A stretch of 15,436 bases of DNA from an uncultured Bacillota bacterium (lineage in GTDB: Bacteria; Bacillota; Clostridia; Peptostreptococcales; Anaerovoracaceae): NCBI GenBank assembly GCA_946541435.1, contig CAMNJK010000009.1, positions 1 to 15,436 of the forward strand, written 5' to 3'. The notes beneath the pieces were generated by a model. That model was not told where the DNA came from. It made no database searches and saw only the letters and a list, made by a program, of their open reading frames with translations. Shown piece by piece: positions 7,115 to 15,054 of the stretch; the first letter of the stretch is position 1; the number at the start of each line of letters is the position of its first letter. A program made the translations under genes and the position numbers.

Positions 7115-8488
7115 ATGCAAGAAAACAAAATGGGCGTCATGCCCATCGGAAAACTGATACTGAGTATGTCCTGGCCGGCCATCCTCTCGATGCTGACCCA
7201 GGCGATCTATAATGTGGTGGACAGCTTCTTCGTTTCCTACCTGGGAGAAGAAGCACTGGCCGCAGTCACATATATCTTCCCGTTTCAGTTCATGATGATT
7301 TCCGTGGCGGTGGGCACAGGCGTGGGAATCAATTCCCTGATCGCCCGCAGGCTGGGAGCGAGAAGATATGAAGAAGCGAATCTGGCGGCCAGCCACGGCT
7401 ACCGGCTGGCCTTCTTCAGCTGGATCCCATTTCTGATCATCGGTCTCTTCCTGGCGGACCCTCTGATGCGTGTCATGACAGATACCCCTTATATCGTAGA
7501 AAACGGGGCGGACTATCTGTCCCTGATCATGATCGGATCCCTGATGGTCATCGTCCAGTGCGTCACAGAGAAGATCCTGCAGGCCACAGGCAACATGATC
7601 GTGCCCATGCTGTGCGGTCTTCTGGGGGGCATCACAAACATCATCATGGACCCGCTGATGATCTTCGGCATCGGTCCATTTCCTGAAATGGGCGTTCTGG
7701 GCGCCGCCATCGCCACCCTCATCGGACAGGCAGCGGCTCTGGTCCTGGGTCAGGCGATCCTCTTTGGCAGAAAACATGCAGTGAAGGTGAGCCTGCGGGG
7801 CTGGAAATGGAACGGTCAGATCGTCAAGGATATCTACGCGGTGGGAGGTCCTGCCATTCTCATGCAGGGGATCGGATCCATCCTCCAGTTCGGCATGAAC
7901 CTGATCCTGGGCGGATTCACTGAGACCGCGGTGGCGATCATGGGCATCTACGGAAGGCTGCAGAGCTTTATCTTCATGCCATGTATCGGACTGAATCAGG
8001 GCGTTCTTCCCATCCTGGGATACAATTACGGGGCCAGGAACCGGAAGCGCTTTATGGAAACATACAAAAAAGGCCTGCTCTACGCCCTGTGCATCATGGC
8101 CCTGGGTCTCATCATCTTTCAGCTGTTTTCCCATCAGCTGATCGGGATCTTCAATTCCCAGAACAGCGCGGAAATGTACGAGATCGGTGTTCCGGCCTTC
8201 CGCATCATCAGTTTCTGCTTTATCCCGGCGGCATTCGGAATCATGTCCTCATCTGTCTTCCAGGCCTCCGGCCACGGTTTTTTGAGTCTCTGGGGATCAC
8301 TGATCCGTCAGTTTGTGGGAATCCTGCCCATGGCGCTCATATTTGCCCGGGTGGGTGGCCTGGGAATGGTCTGGTATTCCTTTCCTCTGGCAGAGATCCT
8401 GGGAACGCTGTATTTCGCCCTGGTGCTGCGGCACATGTACCATACGGAATTCAAACGGCTGGGCATCGCGCCGGATGAACCCTTCTGA
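7115..8488 (+). CDS. MATE-family multidrug efflux transporter
   Basis: This 457-residue MATE (multidrug and toxic compound extrusion) protein sits in the cytoplasmic membrane and exports cationic drugs or metabolites using a Na+ or H+ gradient. Length and pattern fit the family: two bundles of six helices. The first opens with MSWPAILSMLTQAIYNVVDS and the LGEEALAAVTYIFPFQ segment, and the second with the VGGPAILMQGIG repeat. The ARRLGARRYEEAN loop and NYGARNRKR loop are the matching inter-helix landmarks of each half. It most resembles the MepA/DinF-like clostridial branch rather than NorM, judged by eye. ATG 7115 is preceded by AAGGG at 7103-7107. Its only clear promoter lies before a terminator, so expression may depend on read-through. 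Its stop is 3 bases from the stop of the convergent gene, with no hairpin between them. Substrate unknown. Confidence 0.93.
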   Translation: MQENKMGVMPIGKLILSMSWPAILSMLTQAIYNVVDSFFVSYLGEEALAAVTYIFPFQFMMISVAVGTGVGINSLIARRLGARRYEEANLAASHGYRLAFFSWIPFLIIGLFLADPLMRVMTDTPYIVENGADYLSLIMIGSLMVIVQCVTEKILQATGNMIVPMLCGLLGGITNIIMDPLMIFGIGPFPEMGVLGAAIATLIGQAAALVLGQAILFGRKHAVKVSLRGWKWNGQIVKDIYAVGGPAILMQGIGSILQFGMNLILGGFTETAVAIMGIYGRLQSFIFMPCIGLNQGVLPILGYNYGARNRKRFMETYKKGLLYALCIMALGLIIFQLFSHQLIGIFNSQNSAEMYEIGVPAFRIISFCFIPAAFGIMSSSVFQASGHGFLSLWGSLIRQFVGILPMALIFARVGGLGMVWYSFPLAEILGTLYFALVLRHMYHTEFKRLGIAPDEPF

Positions 8489-8491
8489 TGG

Positions 8492-9118
8492 TCATACCGG
8501 ATATATGATGTCGATGGGGTAACCGTCTTCCTCCCGGATCTGGGAATCCAGATCCACCATGTCGAAGATGAGAGAATTCCGGATCAGATGTTTCCAGACC
8601 GTGTAGGTGGCTTTTACAAAGGCTGGCGACAGGGGATGCGTATCCCGGTCCGAAATCAGCGGACAGGCATAGGGAAGGGGATCGCGGTTATAGATCAGAT
8701 AGAGAACGCCGTCCGCGGTAAGGTGGGGGGCGAGAGGAAAGGTCCTGCACTGCAGAGGCCTTTTTTCACGTGGACAGACCGGCGGCGTCAGACATTGAAA
8801 GAAGGGGACCTTCCCGTGCCAGCTCTCCGGAAAATCATAGATCTCCGCCTGCAGGTATCCCCAGCGGATCCAGTCCTCATCGAAAGTGAACATTATTTCT
8901 TCTCCGGGCATCAGATAGAGGCCCATGGAGTAGTCAGGGTCATCCTCGGCAGCGGCAGTGTCCGTCTCTGAAGATGCGATGGCATCCCCGGAATCATCTC
9001 CGGCGCAGACACAGCAGGCTGCGCCGCAGAGAAGGCCGCAGTCGCCGTCGATCGGACTGAAATGGTCCAGAAACCGGTAAATAGCCGGAAACTCATTTTT
9101 CATGTGTGTAGATTTCAT
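8492..9118 (-). CDS. YkgJ-like cysteine-cluster protein (putative Zn/Fe-binding)
   Basis: This 208-residue cytoplasmic protein has the two halves of a YkgJ/UPF0153-type metal-binding module. An N-terminal cluster comes first (C27, C31, C35, C36, C38 in DCGLLCGAACCVC). The second group (C109, C115, C124) is in the strongly typical context CPREKRPLQCRTFPL. The piece YLMPGEE after the first cluster also fits the clostridial version of the family. No reaction is established; binding of Fe, an Fe-S cluster or Zn is the general suggestion. An acidic, Ser/Ala/Asp-rich insertion of about 25 residues (39-63) separates the clusters. Start uncertain: I chose ATG 9118, but ATG 9103 five codons later is equally possible, and neither has a good ribosome site. 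A TTG at 9217 would add an AT-rich, unlikely extension. It runs tail-to-tail with the MATE gene and divergently from the large Fe-S activase-type gene. Confidence 0.75.
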   Translation of the reverse strand: MKSTHMKNEFPAIYRFLDHFSPIDGDCGLLCGAACCVCAGDDSGDAIASSETDTAAAEDDPDYSMGLYLMPGEEIMFTFDEDWIRWGYLQAEIYDFPESWHGKVPFFQCLTPPVCPREKRPLQCRTFPLAPHLTADGVLYLIYNRDPLPYACPLISDRDTHPLSPAFVKATYTVWKHLIRNSLIFDMVDLDSQIREEDGYPIDIIYPV

Positions 9119-9138
9119 GAATTCATACCAAATACGGA

Positions 9139-9167
9139 TTGCATTAACTACATATATATTATAAAAT
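9139..9167 (+). promoter_or_regulatory. Promoter of the large activase/dehydratase-type gene
   Basis: TTGCAT (9139-9144), a 17-base spacer and TAAAAT (9162-9167) in an AT-rich region. The start would be near 9174, leaving a ~63-base leader. The leader ends in two copies of AGGTCAAAA that carry the AAAAGG ribosome site. Confidence 0.65.
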
Positions 9168-9195
9168 ATATCGAAATTTGTCGCTACAGTTTCTT

Positions 9196-9224
9196 CATAT
9201 ATATATAAGACAATCAAAGGTCAA
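9196..9224 (-). promoter_or_regulatory. Possible minus-strand promoter for the YkgJ-like gene
   Basis: Read on the minus strand, TTGACC (9219-9224), 17 bases and TATATG (9196-9201) make a possible promoter with a ~70-base leader. A second choice is a TATAAT at 9158-9163 lacking a good -35. Either would overlap the divergent gene's promoter or leader. The region is so AT-rich that chance matches are likely. Confidence 0.3.
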
Positions 9225-9235
9225 AAAGGTCAAAA
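9218..9235 (+). repeat. Two tandem copies of AGGTCAAAA at the ribosome binding site
   Basis: Exact 9-bp copies at 9218-9226 and 9227-9235 directly precede the ATG at 9237. The second copy provides the AAAAGG ribosome site with a 7-base spacing. Read on the minus strand, each copy holds a TTGACC box. Confidence 0.7.
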
Positions 9236-9236
9236 A

Positions 9237-12200
9237 ATGAGATTAGGAATCGATGTCGGATCAACGACAGTAAAACTGGTATTTCTGGACGATGACAACA
9301 GGATCGTCTACAGTCGCTATGAGCGCCACATGTCCAGCGTATTTGATAAGGTGGAAGAACTGCTGGAGGAAGCGGAGCATACCTTCGGATCCCAGCCCGT
9401 CAGGGCGGTGATCACCGGGTCCGGCGGACTTTCGCTGGCAAAGCTCCTGCAGGTGCCTTTTGAGCAGGAAGTGATCGCCTGCAGCCGGGCAGTGGAGGAG
9501 CTGATCCCGGAGACGGACACTGCCATTGAACTGGGCGGCGAGGACGCCAAGATCACATTCTACGGACAGACTGTGGAGCAGAGGATGAACGGCACCTGCG
9601 CCGGCGGCACCGGGGCCTTTATCGATCAGATGGCTGTCCTGCTGAATACGGACGCGGACGGCCTGAATGAGGCTGCGGAGAAACATACACTGATCTATCC
9701 CATCGCGGCCCGCTGCGGCGTATTCGCCAAGACGGACATCCAGCCGCTGATCAATGATGGCGCCAAGATCGAAGACCTCGCGGCGTCCATCTTCCAGGCA
9801 GTGGTGGATCAGACCATCTCCGGACTGGCCTGCGGTCATCCCATCAAAGGCAAGATCGCCTTCCTCGGAGGGCCGCTTTCTTTCCTGCCCCAGCTTCGTC
9901 AGCGGTTCATCGAGACCCTGGACATCGCGCCGGAAGACATCATCTTCCCGGACAACTCCAGGTTTTTCGTTGCCATCGGCGCTGCATACCTGGCGGGACA
10001 GTATGACGAGACAAATCTGGCCCAGATGCTGAACCGTCTGAAGAGGGCGGACCAGAGCGGTTTAAGAGATACTGCACTGATCGAGCCCCTGTTCGCGTCC
10101 CAGGAGGAACTGGACGCTTTTCGCGCCCGTCATGACCGGGCAAAAGTGCGCCGGGGGGATCTGAAAACCGCCAAAGGAAGACTCTTCCTGGGCATCGACG
10201 CAGGATCCACCACCACCAAGTCCGTGGTGATGGATGACGATAAAAATGTTCTGTATACCTTCTATAAAAACAACCGGGGCAAGCCTATCGCGCCCATCAT
10301 CGAGATGCTGAAGGATGTCTATGATCAGATGCCGGAGGATGCCTATATCGCATCCACCGCGGTGACAGGCTACGGAGAAAACCTGATCAAAGCGGCCTTC
10401 CACGCGGACATGGGTGAGATCGAAACCATGGCCCACTACAAGGCTGCGGAGGAATTTCTCCCCGGCGTGGACTTCATTCTGGACATCGGCGGACAGGACA
10501 TGAAATGCATGAAGATCAAGGATAATGCCCTCTACAACATCATGCTGAACGAGGCCTGCTCCTCCGGATGCGGCTCCTTTATCGAGACCTACGCCAAGTC
10601 CGTCAACATGACCGTGCCTGACTTTGCGCAGGAAGCCCTGCTGGCGGAAGCCCCGGTGGACCTGGGGACCCGCTGCACCGTCTTCATGAACTCCAAGGTC
10701 AAGCAGGCCCAGAAGGAAGGGGCGACCATCGGCGACATCTCCGCGGGACTGTCCTATTCCGTCATCAAGAACGCCTTGTACAAGGTCATCAAGCTGAGAA
10801 ATCCGGATGACGCCGGAGAGAAAGTGGTGGTCCAGGGCGGAACTTTCCTGAATGAGGCTGTTCTGCGCAGCATCGAGAAGATCCTTGGAAGAGATGTGGT
10901 CCGTCCGGATATTTCCGGTCTTATGGGCGCCTTCGGCTGCGCTCTGATCGCCCGTTCCCGCTGCTCGGAAGGACAGAGATCCAGTCTTCTGAAGAGGGAT
11001 GAACTGGAGAATTTTGATGTACAGACATCCACCACCCGGTGCCGGCAGTGCGAGAACAACTGCCTTCTGACCATCAACAAGTTCGTGGACGGCACACGGC
11101 TGATCACGGGCAACCGGTGTGAGAAGGGGGCGGGTAAGACGGAGAAGTCCACTGACCTGCCGAATCTTTACCAGTATAAGCTGCAGCGTCTCTTCCAGTA
11201 CGAGAGCCTACCGCCGGAGCTGGCGCCCCGCGGCGTCATTGCCATTCCCCGGGTGCTGAACATGTACGAGAACTACCCCTTCTGGCATACCTTCTTCACG
11301 GAGCTGGGGTATTCTGTGGTGCTGTCGCCCCAGTCTAAGAAGTCCATCTATGAGATGGGCATGGATACCATTTCCTCCGATACGGCATGCTATCCGGCCA
11401 AGCTGGTGCACGGACACATCAAGTCCCTGATCAGGGACGGTCACAAGCTGATCTTCTATCCCAGCATCAACTATGAGCGGGTGGAGGATGAAAAGCAGCC
11501 GAATCATTATAACTGCCCCATCGTCGCCACCTATCCCGAGGTCATCGCCAACAACATGGACGAGATCATCGAGGAGGAGGGCGTGACCTTCCTGCATCCC
11601 TTCCTGCCATATGACGATGACAAACGGCTGAAACAGGAACTGAAGAAAGTATTCAAACCCTACGGAGTCTCCATTTCCGAGATCGGCCGGGCCATCGAAA
11701 GCGCCCGGGCTGAAGATGAGAGATTCCATGAAGATATGAGAAAGGCAGGAGAAGAGGCCCTGCGGTATGCCGAAGAGCACCACGTGAAGGCCATCGTCCT
11801 GGCAGGACGTCCCTATCATGTGGATCCGGAGATCAACCACGGCATGGATAAACTGATCAACTCCTACGGGATGATCGTGCTGACGGAGGATTCCGTGGCG
11901 CATCTGGCGACCCTGAGCCGGCCCATCCGGGTACTGGACCAGTGGGTCTATCATTCCAGAATGTACCGGGCTGCGGTATTCGCCGGAACCAGGGACGATG
12001 TGGAACTGATCCAGCTGAATTCCTTCGGCTGCGGCCTGGACGCAGTCACCACGGATCAGGTGGAGGAGATCTGCCACGCCAACAACAAGCTCTATACTGT
12101 CCTCAAGATCGACGAAGGCTCCAATCTGGGCGCGGCAAGGATCCGTGTCCGGTCGCTGCGGGCGGCCATTATGGAACGGGAGAAGAACGATATTCAGCCC

Positions 12201-13484
12201 ACGCCCAGCAACGCGCCATATGAACGCCGGATCTTCACAAAGGAAATGAAGGACGAATACACGGTCATGATGCCGCAGATGTCGCCCATCCATTTCCGCC
12301 TGCTGGAGAAGATGATGCGGTCCTGCGGATACCGGGCCATCGAGCTTCCGCCGGTGACCACCAATGCGGTGGAGGAGGGCCTGAAGTATGTCAATAACGA
12401 TGCCTGCTATCCCACCATCGTTACCCTGGGACAGACCATCGCTGCCCTCAAGTCCGGCCAGTACAATCTGGACAAGACGGCGGTATTCATGTCGCAGACC
12501 GGCGGTCAGTGCCGGGCCAGCAACTATATCTCACTGCTGCGGAAGGCGCTGAAGGATCTGGGCATGGAACAGATCCCCATCATCTCCGTCAACGCGGCGG
12601 GTCTGGAGTCCAACCCGGGCTTCAAGCTCACCGATCCGAAGCTGATCAAACGGGGCATGATGGCTGTGATCTACGGCGATCTGTTCATGCGGGTCCTGTA
12701 CGCCACCCGGCCCTATGAGGAAGAAGCCGGATCTGCCAACAAGCTCTATGAGTTCTGGAATCGGCAGGCGGAGAAGAACGTGATGGACGGCAGCATGGAT
12801 ACATTCAAAAAGAACATCGCCGGCATCGTGCACGATTTCGACCGTCTGCCCCTGAAGGACATCAAAAAGCCCAAGGTGGGCGTGGTCGGTGAGATCCTGG
12901 TGAAATACCACCCGACGGCCAACAACGATATCGTGGGCGTCATTGAGGAAGAGGGCGGAGAAGCCGTGGTTCTGGATCTGATGGACTTCCTGCTCTACGG
13001 CATGCAGAACAAGGAGTTCAATTATCAGCATCTGTCCGGTTCCTACGGGGCCATGATGGGAAACAAGGCGGCCATCCGCTTCATCGAGCACTACCGGGCG
13101 CCCATGCGGAAGGCCCTGCGCAATTCCAGACGGTTCACAGAGCCCTCTCACATCGAGGAGACCGCTAAAGCGGCATCCCAGGTCATTTCCCTGGGCAACC
13201 AGTGCGGTGAAGGCTGGCTCCTGACCGGTGAAATGGTGGAACTCATCAACCACGGTGTGGAGAACATCGCCTGCCTGCAGCCCTTTGCCTGCCTGCCCAA
13301 CCATGTGACAGGAAAAGGCATGATGAAGGCCATGCGCAAGTTCAGCCCCAAGGCAAACATCGTGGCCATCGACTTTGACCCGGGCGCGTCCCACGTCAAC
13401 CAGCTGAACCGGATCAAGCTGATGATGACCACCGCCCACAGGAACCTGGCGGAAGCGCAGAAAAAAGCAGCCGGGGAAGCTTAA
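9237..13484 (+). CDS. Single-chain double-activase / 2-hydroxyacyl-CoA dehydratase-type Fe-S protein (O66634-like)
   Basis: This 1415-residue cytoplasmic protein joins ATP-dependent activase and electron-acceptor parts. Activase (BcrAD_BadFG, ASKHA fold) domain 1 spans ~1-255: DVGSTTVK at 6, cluster cysteines C121 (GTCAGGTG) and C160 (ARCGVF). Domain 2 spans ~317-575: DAGSTTTK at 321, cysteines C441 (EACSSGCG) and C480 (TRCTVF). Both pairs are 39 residues apart, as in HgdC (C127/C166). A CX2CX3CX18C motif follows (C602, C605, C609, C628). Then comes a DUF2229/HgdB-like region: [11 protein letters not shown] (C718), C760, FGCG (C932), a second ACYP (C1057), GGQC (C1092), QCGEGW (C1323), [12 protein letters not shown] (C1346, C1352). 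HgdC- and YjiL-type activases use ATP to send one low-potential electron to HgdB-type or double-cubane partners. Here both seem fused. The closest class I recall is Aquifex O66634, with no known reaction. Start ATG 9237, own promoter, no visible partner subunit. Domain calls strong; substrate unknown. Confidence 0.9.
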   Translation: MRLGIDVGSTTVKLVFLDDDNRIVYSRYERHMSSVFDKVEELLEEAEHTFGSQPVRAVITGSGGLSLAKLLQVPFEQEVIACSRAVEELIPETDTAIELGGEDAKITFYGQTVEQRMNGTCAGGTGAFIDQMAVLLNTDADGLNEAAEKHTLIYPIAARCGVFAKTDIQPLINDGAKIEDLAASIFQAVVDQTISGLACGHPIKGKIAFLGGPLSFLPQLRQRFIETLDIAPEDIIFPDNSRFFVAIGAAYLAGQYDETNLAQMLNRLKRADQSGLRDTALIEPLFASQEELDAFRARHDRAKVRRGDLKTAKGRLFLGIDAGSTTTKSVVMDDDKNVLYTFYKNNRGKPIAPIIEMLKDVYDQMPEDAYIASTAVTGYGENLIKAAFHADMGEIETMAHYKAAEEFLPGVDFILDIGGQDMKCMKIKDNALYNIMLNEACSSGCGSFIETYAKSVNMTVPDFAQEALLAEAPVDLGTRCTVFMNSKVKQAQKEGATIGDISAGLSYSVIKNALYKVIKLRNPDDAGEKVVVQGGTFLNEAVLRSIEKILGRDVVRPDISGLMGAFGCALIARSRCSEGQRSSLLKRDELENFDVQTSTTRCRQCENNCLLTINKFVDGTRLITGNRCEKGAGKTEKSTDLPNLYQYKLQRLFQYESLPPELAPRGVIAIPRVLNMYENYPFWHTFFTELGYSVVLSPQSKKSIYEMGMDTISSDTACYPAKLVHGHIKSLIRDGHKLIFYPSINYERVEDEKQPNHYNCPIVATYPEVIANNMDEIIEEEGVTFLHPFLPYDDDKRLKQELKKVFKPYGVSISEIGRAIESARAEDERFHEDMRKAGEEALRYAEEHHVKAIVLAGRPYHVDPEINHGMDKLINSYGMIVLTEDSVAHLATLSRPIRVLDQWVYHSRMYRAAVFAGTRDDVELIQLNSFGCGLDAVTTDQVEEICHANNKLYTVLKIDEGSNLGAARIRVRSLRAAIMEREKNDIQPTPSNAPYERRIFTKEMKDEYTVMMPQMSPIHFRLLEKMMRSCGYRAIELPPVTTNAVEEGLKYVNNDACYPTIVTLGQTIAALKSGQYNLDKTAVFMSQTGGQCRASNYISLLRKALKDLGMEQIPIISVNAAGLESNPGFKLTDPKLIKRGMMAVIYGDLFMRVLYATRPYEEEAGSANKLYEFWNRQAEKNVMDGSMDTFKKNIAGIVHDFDRLPLKDIKKPKVGVVGEILVKYHPTANNDIVGVIEEEGGEAVVLDLMDFLLYGMQNKEFNYQHLSGSYGAMMGNKAAIRFIEHYRAPMRKALRNSRRFTEPSHIEETAKAASQVISLGNQCGEGWLLTGEMVELINHGVENIACLQPFACLPNHVTGKGMMKAMRKFSPKANIVAIDFDPGASHVNQLNRIKLMMTTAHRNLAEAQKKAAGEA

Positions 13485-13495
13485 GCTTACGGCTG
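13462..13495 (-). terminator. Minus-strand intrinsic terminator of the MFS gene, inside the 3' end of the large gene
   Basis: Read on the minus strand, CAGCCG (13490-13495) pairs with CGGCTG (13468-13473), and an inner AAGCTT repeat (perfect palindrome AAGCTTAAGCTT, 13477-13488) extends the stem. CTTTTTTC follows. It ends the MFS transcript but overlaps the last codons and stop of the convergent gene. On the plus strand the same hairpin has no T-run; a weak stem with TTTCTT at 13493-13515 is the only plus-strand candidate. Confidence 0.75.
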
Positions 13496-13513
13496 GCCTT
13501 AAACGGCAGTTTC

Positions 13514-14920
13514 TTAATCAGACGTTTTGTTTCGCTGCAGGGAAATGAAAACGCCAATGGCGCAGATGCAGACGAAGATCAGGAAGCAGGTGTGGATCAC
13601 ATGCAAAATCTGGTCCGGTCCTGCCTTTGCAAGAGGGGTGGCGCCCAGCCGGACTGTGACCACCAGAGTAACGATGACCATGCCCACGGTCTGCCCGACG
13701 GTGCGCATGGTGGAAACGAGAGAAGAGGCTACACCGTAGTCTCTTTTTTGTACGCAGGACATGATGGCGTTGGTATTGGGCGAGGAGAAGAGGGCGAACC
13801 CGAGCCCGGTGACGAACAGGGCCGTCATGATGACCGGGATGGGGGTGTTTTCGTCCACAAAGATGAAGACGCTGATGCCCAGCCCGCTGACGGCCATGCC
13901 TGCGGAAGACAGCTTGAAGGGCGAGATCCGGTCGGACAGTTTTCCCATCTGGGGCGCCAGGATGGCCATGATCACCGGCTGGCATACCATGATGAAACCG
14001 GCAGTCTGAGAGGACAGCCCCTGGACCATCTGCAGGTAGATGGAGGCCAGGTAGCTCAGGGCCATGCTGACGGAGTAATTGAACATGGCGCTTAAGTTCG
14101 AGAGCCCGAAGCCGATGTTGCTCTTAAAGAGCCGGACGTTTACCGCGGGGTCCTCCTTACGGGCCTCATGGATGACGAATACGATGCCGGCAGCCAGGCC
14201 GCAGGCCGTCATGAGGAAGGGAAGGATGCTCCCGGAGGTGATCCGGGAAAGACCCACCATAAAGCAGATGATGAAGAGGATGAACAGCAGGTTCCCCGGA
14301 ACATCCAGCGGCCTGCCTTTGGAAGAGGCGGCGTCCGCCGGAAGACGAAGGGCGGCCAGCGCGAGGGCCGAGAGGGAAAGCAGGCAGGTGAGCAGGAAAA
14401 TGGATCTCCAGCCCAGATGGGTATTCAGGATCCCGCCGATCACGGGTCCGGAGGAGAGCCCCACATAGGTGCTGGCCAGACTGTAGCCGATGGCTCTGCC
14501 CCGGTGCTCAGGGGGGAAGGCGGAGATGACGATGGCGGTATTTGTACTGAAGATCATGGAAGCGGCCACGCCCTGGATGAACCGCAGGATCAGAAGAAGG
14601 GTGAAAGAAGGCGCGGCGGCGCTGAGCCCGCAGCAGATCCCGAAAACGCCGATGCCGATCATGAGGATCCGTTTCCTGCTGGTGATGTCCGCGACCCGTC
14701 CGAAGGGGACGGAAAAAGCTGCCACGGCCAGGGCATACACGGTAACCATCCAGCCCACCAGGGACGCGCTGACACTGAAATCAGAAGCGATGGAGGGGAC
14801 GGAAAGATTCAGGGAACTCCCGGAGAATGACGTGGCGAACGCGGTCAGGATCACCACCGTGACCACAGAGGCGCGGTTTTCGGATGGCCGGGAGGAAGGG
14901 TTTGGCGCTGACTTCTGCAT
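13514..14920 (-). CDS. MFS transporter, DHA2 (14-TM drug:H+ antiporter) type
   Basis: This 468-residue cytoplasmic-membrane exporter of the major facilitator superfamily has about 14 predicted helices, as in the EmrB/QacA (DHA2) group. Visible landmarks are motif A after TM2 (FGRVADITSRKR), the antiporter motif C in TM5 (VGLSSGPVIGGIL), the RFIQGVAAS segment of TM4 and a second motif-A-like loop (GKLSDRISPFKL). TM1 differs from typical DHA2 proteins: the usual LDxTIVNVALP is SSGSSLNLSVP-like, with S33 where the Asp normally sits. ATG 14920 is preceded by AAAGGAG (14928-14934 on the other strand). The longer reading from 15007 would add 29 residues unlike MFS N-termini and would run through this site. 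It is divergent from yebC and convergent with the large Fe-S gene. The substrate, possibly a drug, is unknown. Confidence 0.9.
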   Translation of the reverse strand: MQKSAPNPSSRPSENRASVVTVVILTAFATSFSGSSLNLSVPSIASDFSVSASLVGWMVTVYALAVAAFSVPFGRVADITSRKRILMIGIGVFGICCGLSAAAPSFTLLLILRFIQGVAASMIFSTNTAIVISAFPPEHRGRAIGYSLASTYVGLSSGPVIGGILNTHLGWRSIFLLTCLLSLSALALAALRLPADAASSKGRPLDVPGNLLFILFIICFMVGLSRITSGSILPFLMTACGLAAGIVFVIHEARKEDPAVNVRLFKSNIGFGLSNLSAMFNYSVSMALSYLASIYLQMVQGLSSQTAGFIMVCQPVIMAILAPQMGKLSDRISPFKLSSAGMAVSGLGISVFIFVDENTPIPVIMTALFVTGLGFALFSSPNTNAIMSCVQKRDYGVASSLVSTMRTVGQTVGMVIVTLVVTVRLGATPLAKAGPDQILHVIHTCFLIFVCICAIGVFISLQRNKTSD

Positions 14921-14927
14921 GAGACAT

Positions 14928-14934
14928 CTCCTTT
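14928..14934 (-). promoter_or_regulatory. Ribosome binding site AAAGGAG fixing the MFS start
   Basis: AAAGGAG on the minus strand, 7 bases before ATG 14920. It lies inside the longer open frame that begins at 15007, and so argues for the shorter protein. Confidence 0.85.
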
Positions 14935-14941
14935 CGGATTC

Positions 14942-14970
14942 ATCATAAAACACCCCGCAGTTTCCGGCAA
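14942..14970 (-). promoter_or_regulatory. Probable promoter of the MFS gene
   Basis: On the minus strand, TTGCCG (14965-14970), 17 bases and TATGAT (14942-14947). The predicted start is near 14935, giving a very short leader that only just contains the ribosome site. Back-to-back with the yebC promoter, 20 bases away. Confidence 0.45.
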
Positions 14971-14990
14971 GCCTGAATTCCGGATTATTA

Positions 14991-15019
14991 TTGTCACAGA
15001 GTCGCAAATGGTGTATACT
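14991..15019 (+). promoter_or_regulatory. Promoter of yebC
   Basis: TTGTCA (14991-14996), exactly 17 bases, and TATACT (15014-15019), close to consensus. The start is near 15026. The leader of about 29 bases contains GAGGAGGTG (15041-15049), a strong ribosome site 6 bases before ATG 15055. Confidence 0.8.
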
Positions 15020-15054
15020 TATGAAGGAAATCTAACAAGTGAGGAGGTGTCTTC

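Noticed and set aside
7015..7212. Small plus-strand open frame of 65 residues starting in the MATE leader, considered as a leader peptide
   Set aside because: Its start has only a weak ribosome site, it begins inside the terminator stem region and runs out of frame well into the MATE gene; no regulatory codon run is seen.
7085..8134. Minus-strand open frame of about 349 residues opposite the MATE gene
   Set aside because: Antisense to a well-conserved transporter; composition (His, Gln, Asp) is that of reverse-read membrane protein codons.
8588..8971. Plus-strand open frame of 127 residues opposite the YkgJ-like gene
   Set aside because: The minus strand carries the conserved cysteine motifs; this frame shows no family features.
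11208..12293. Minus-strand open frame of about 361 residues opposite the large Fe-S gene
   Set aside because: Antisense shadow with no family resemblance and no start signals.
13477..13488. AAGCTTAAGCTT palindrome as a stand-alone operator or recombination site
   Set aside because: It is better explained as the inner part of the minus-strand terminator hairpin with a T-run.
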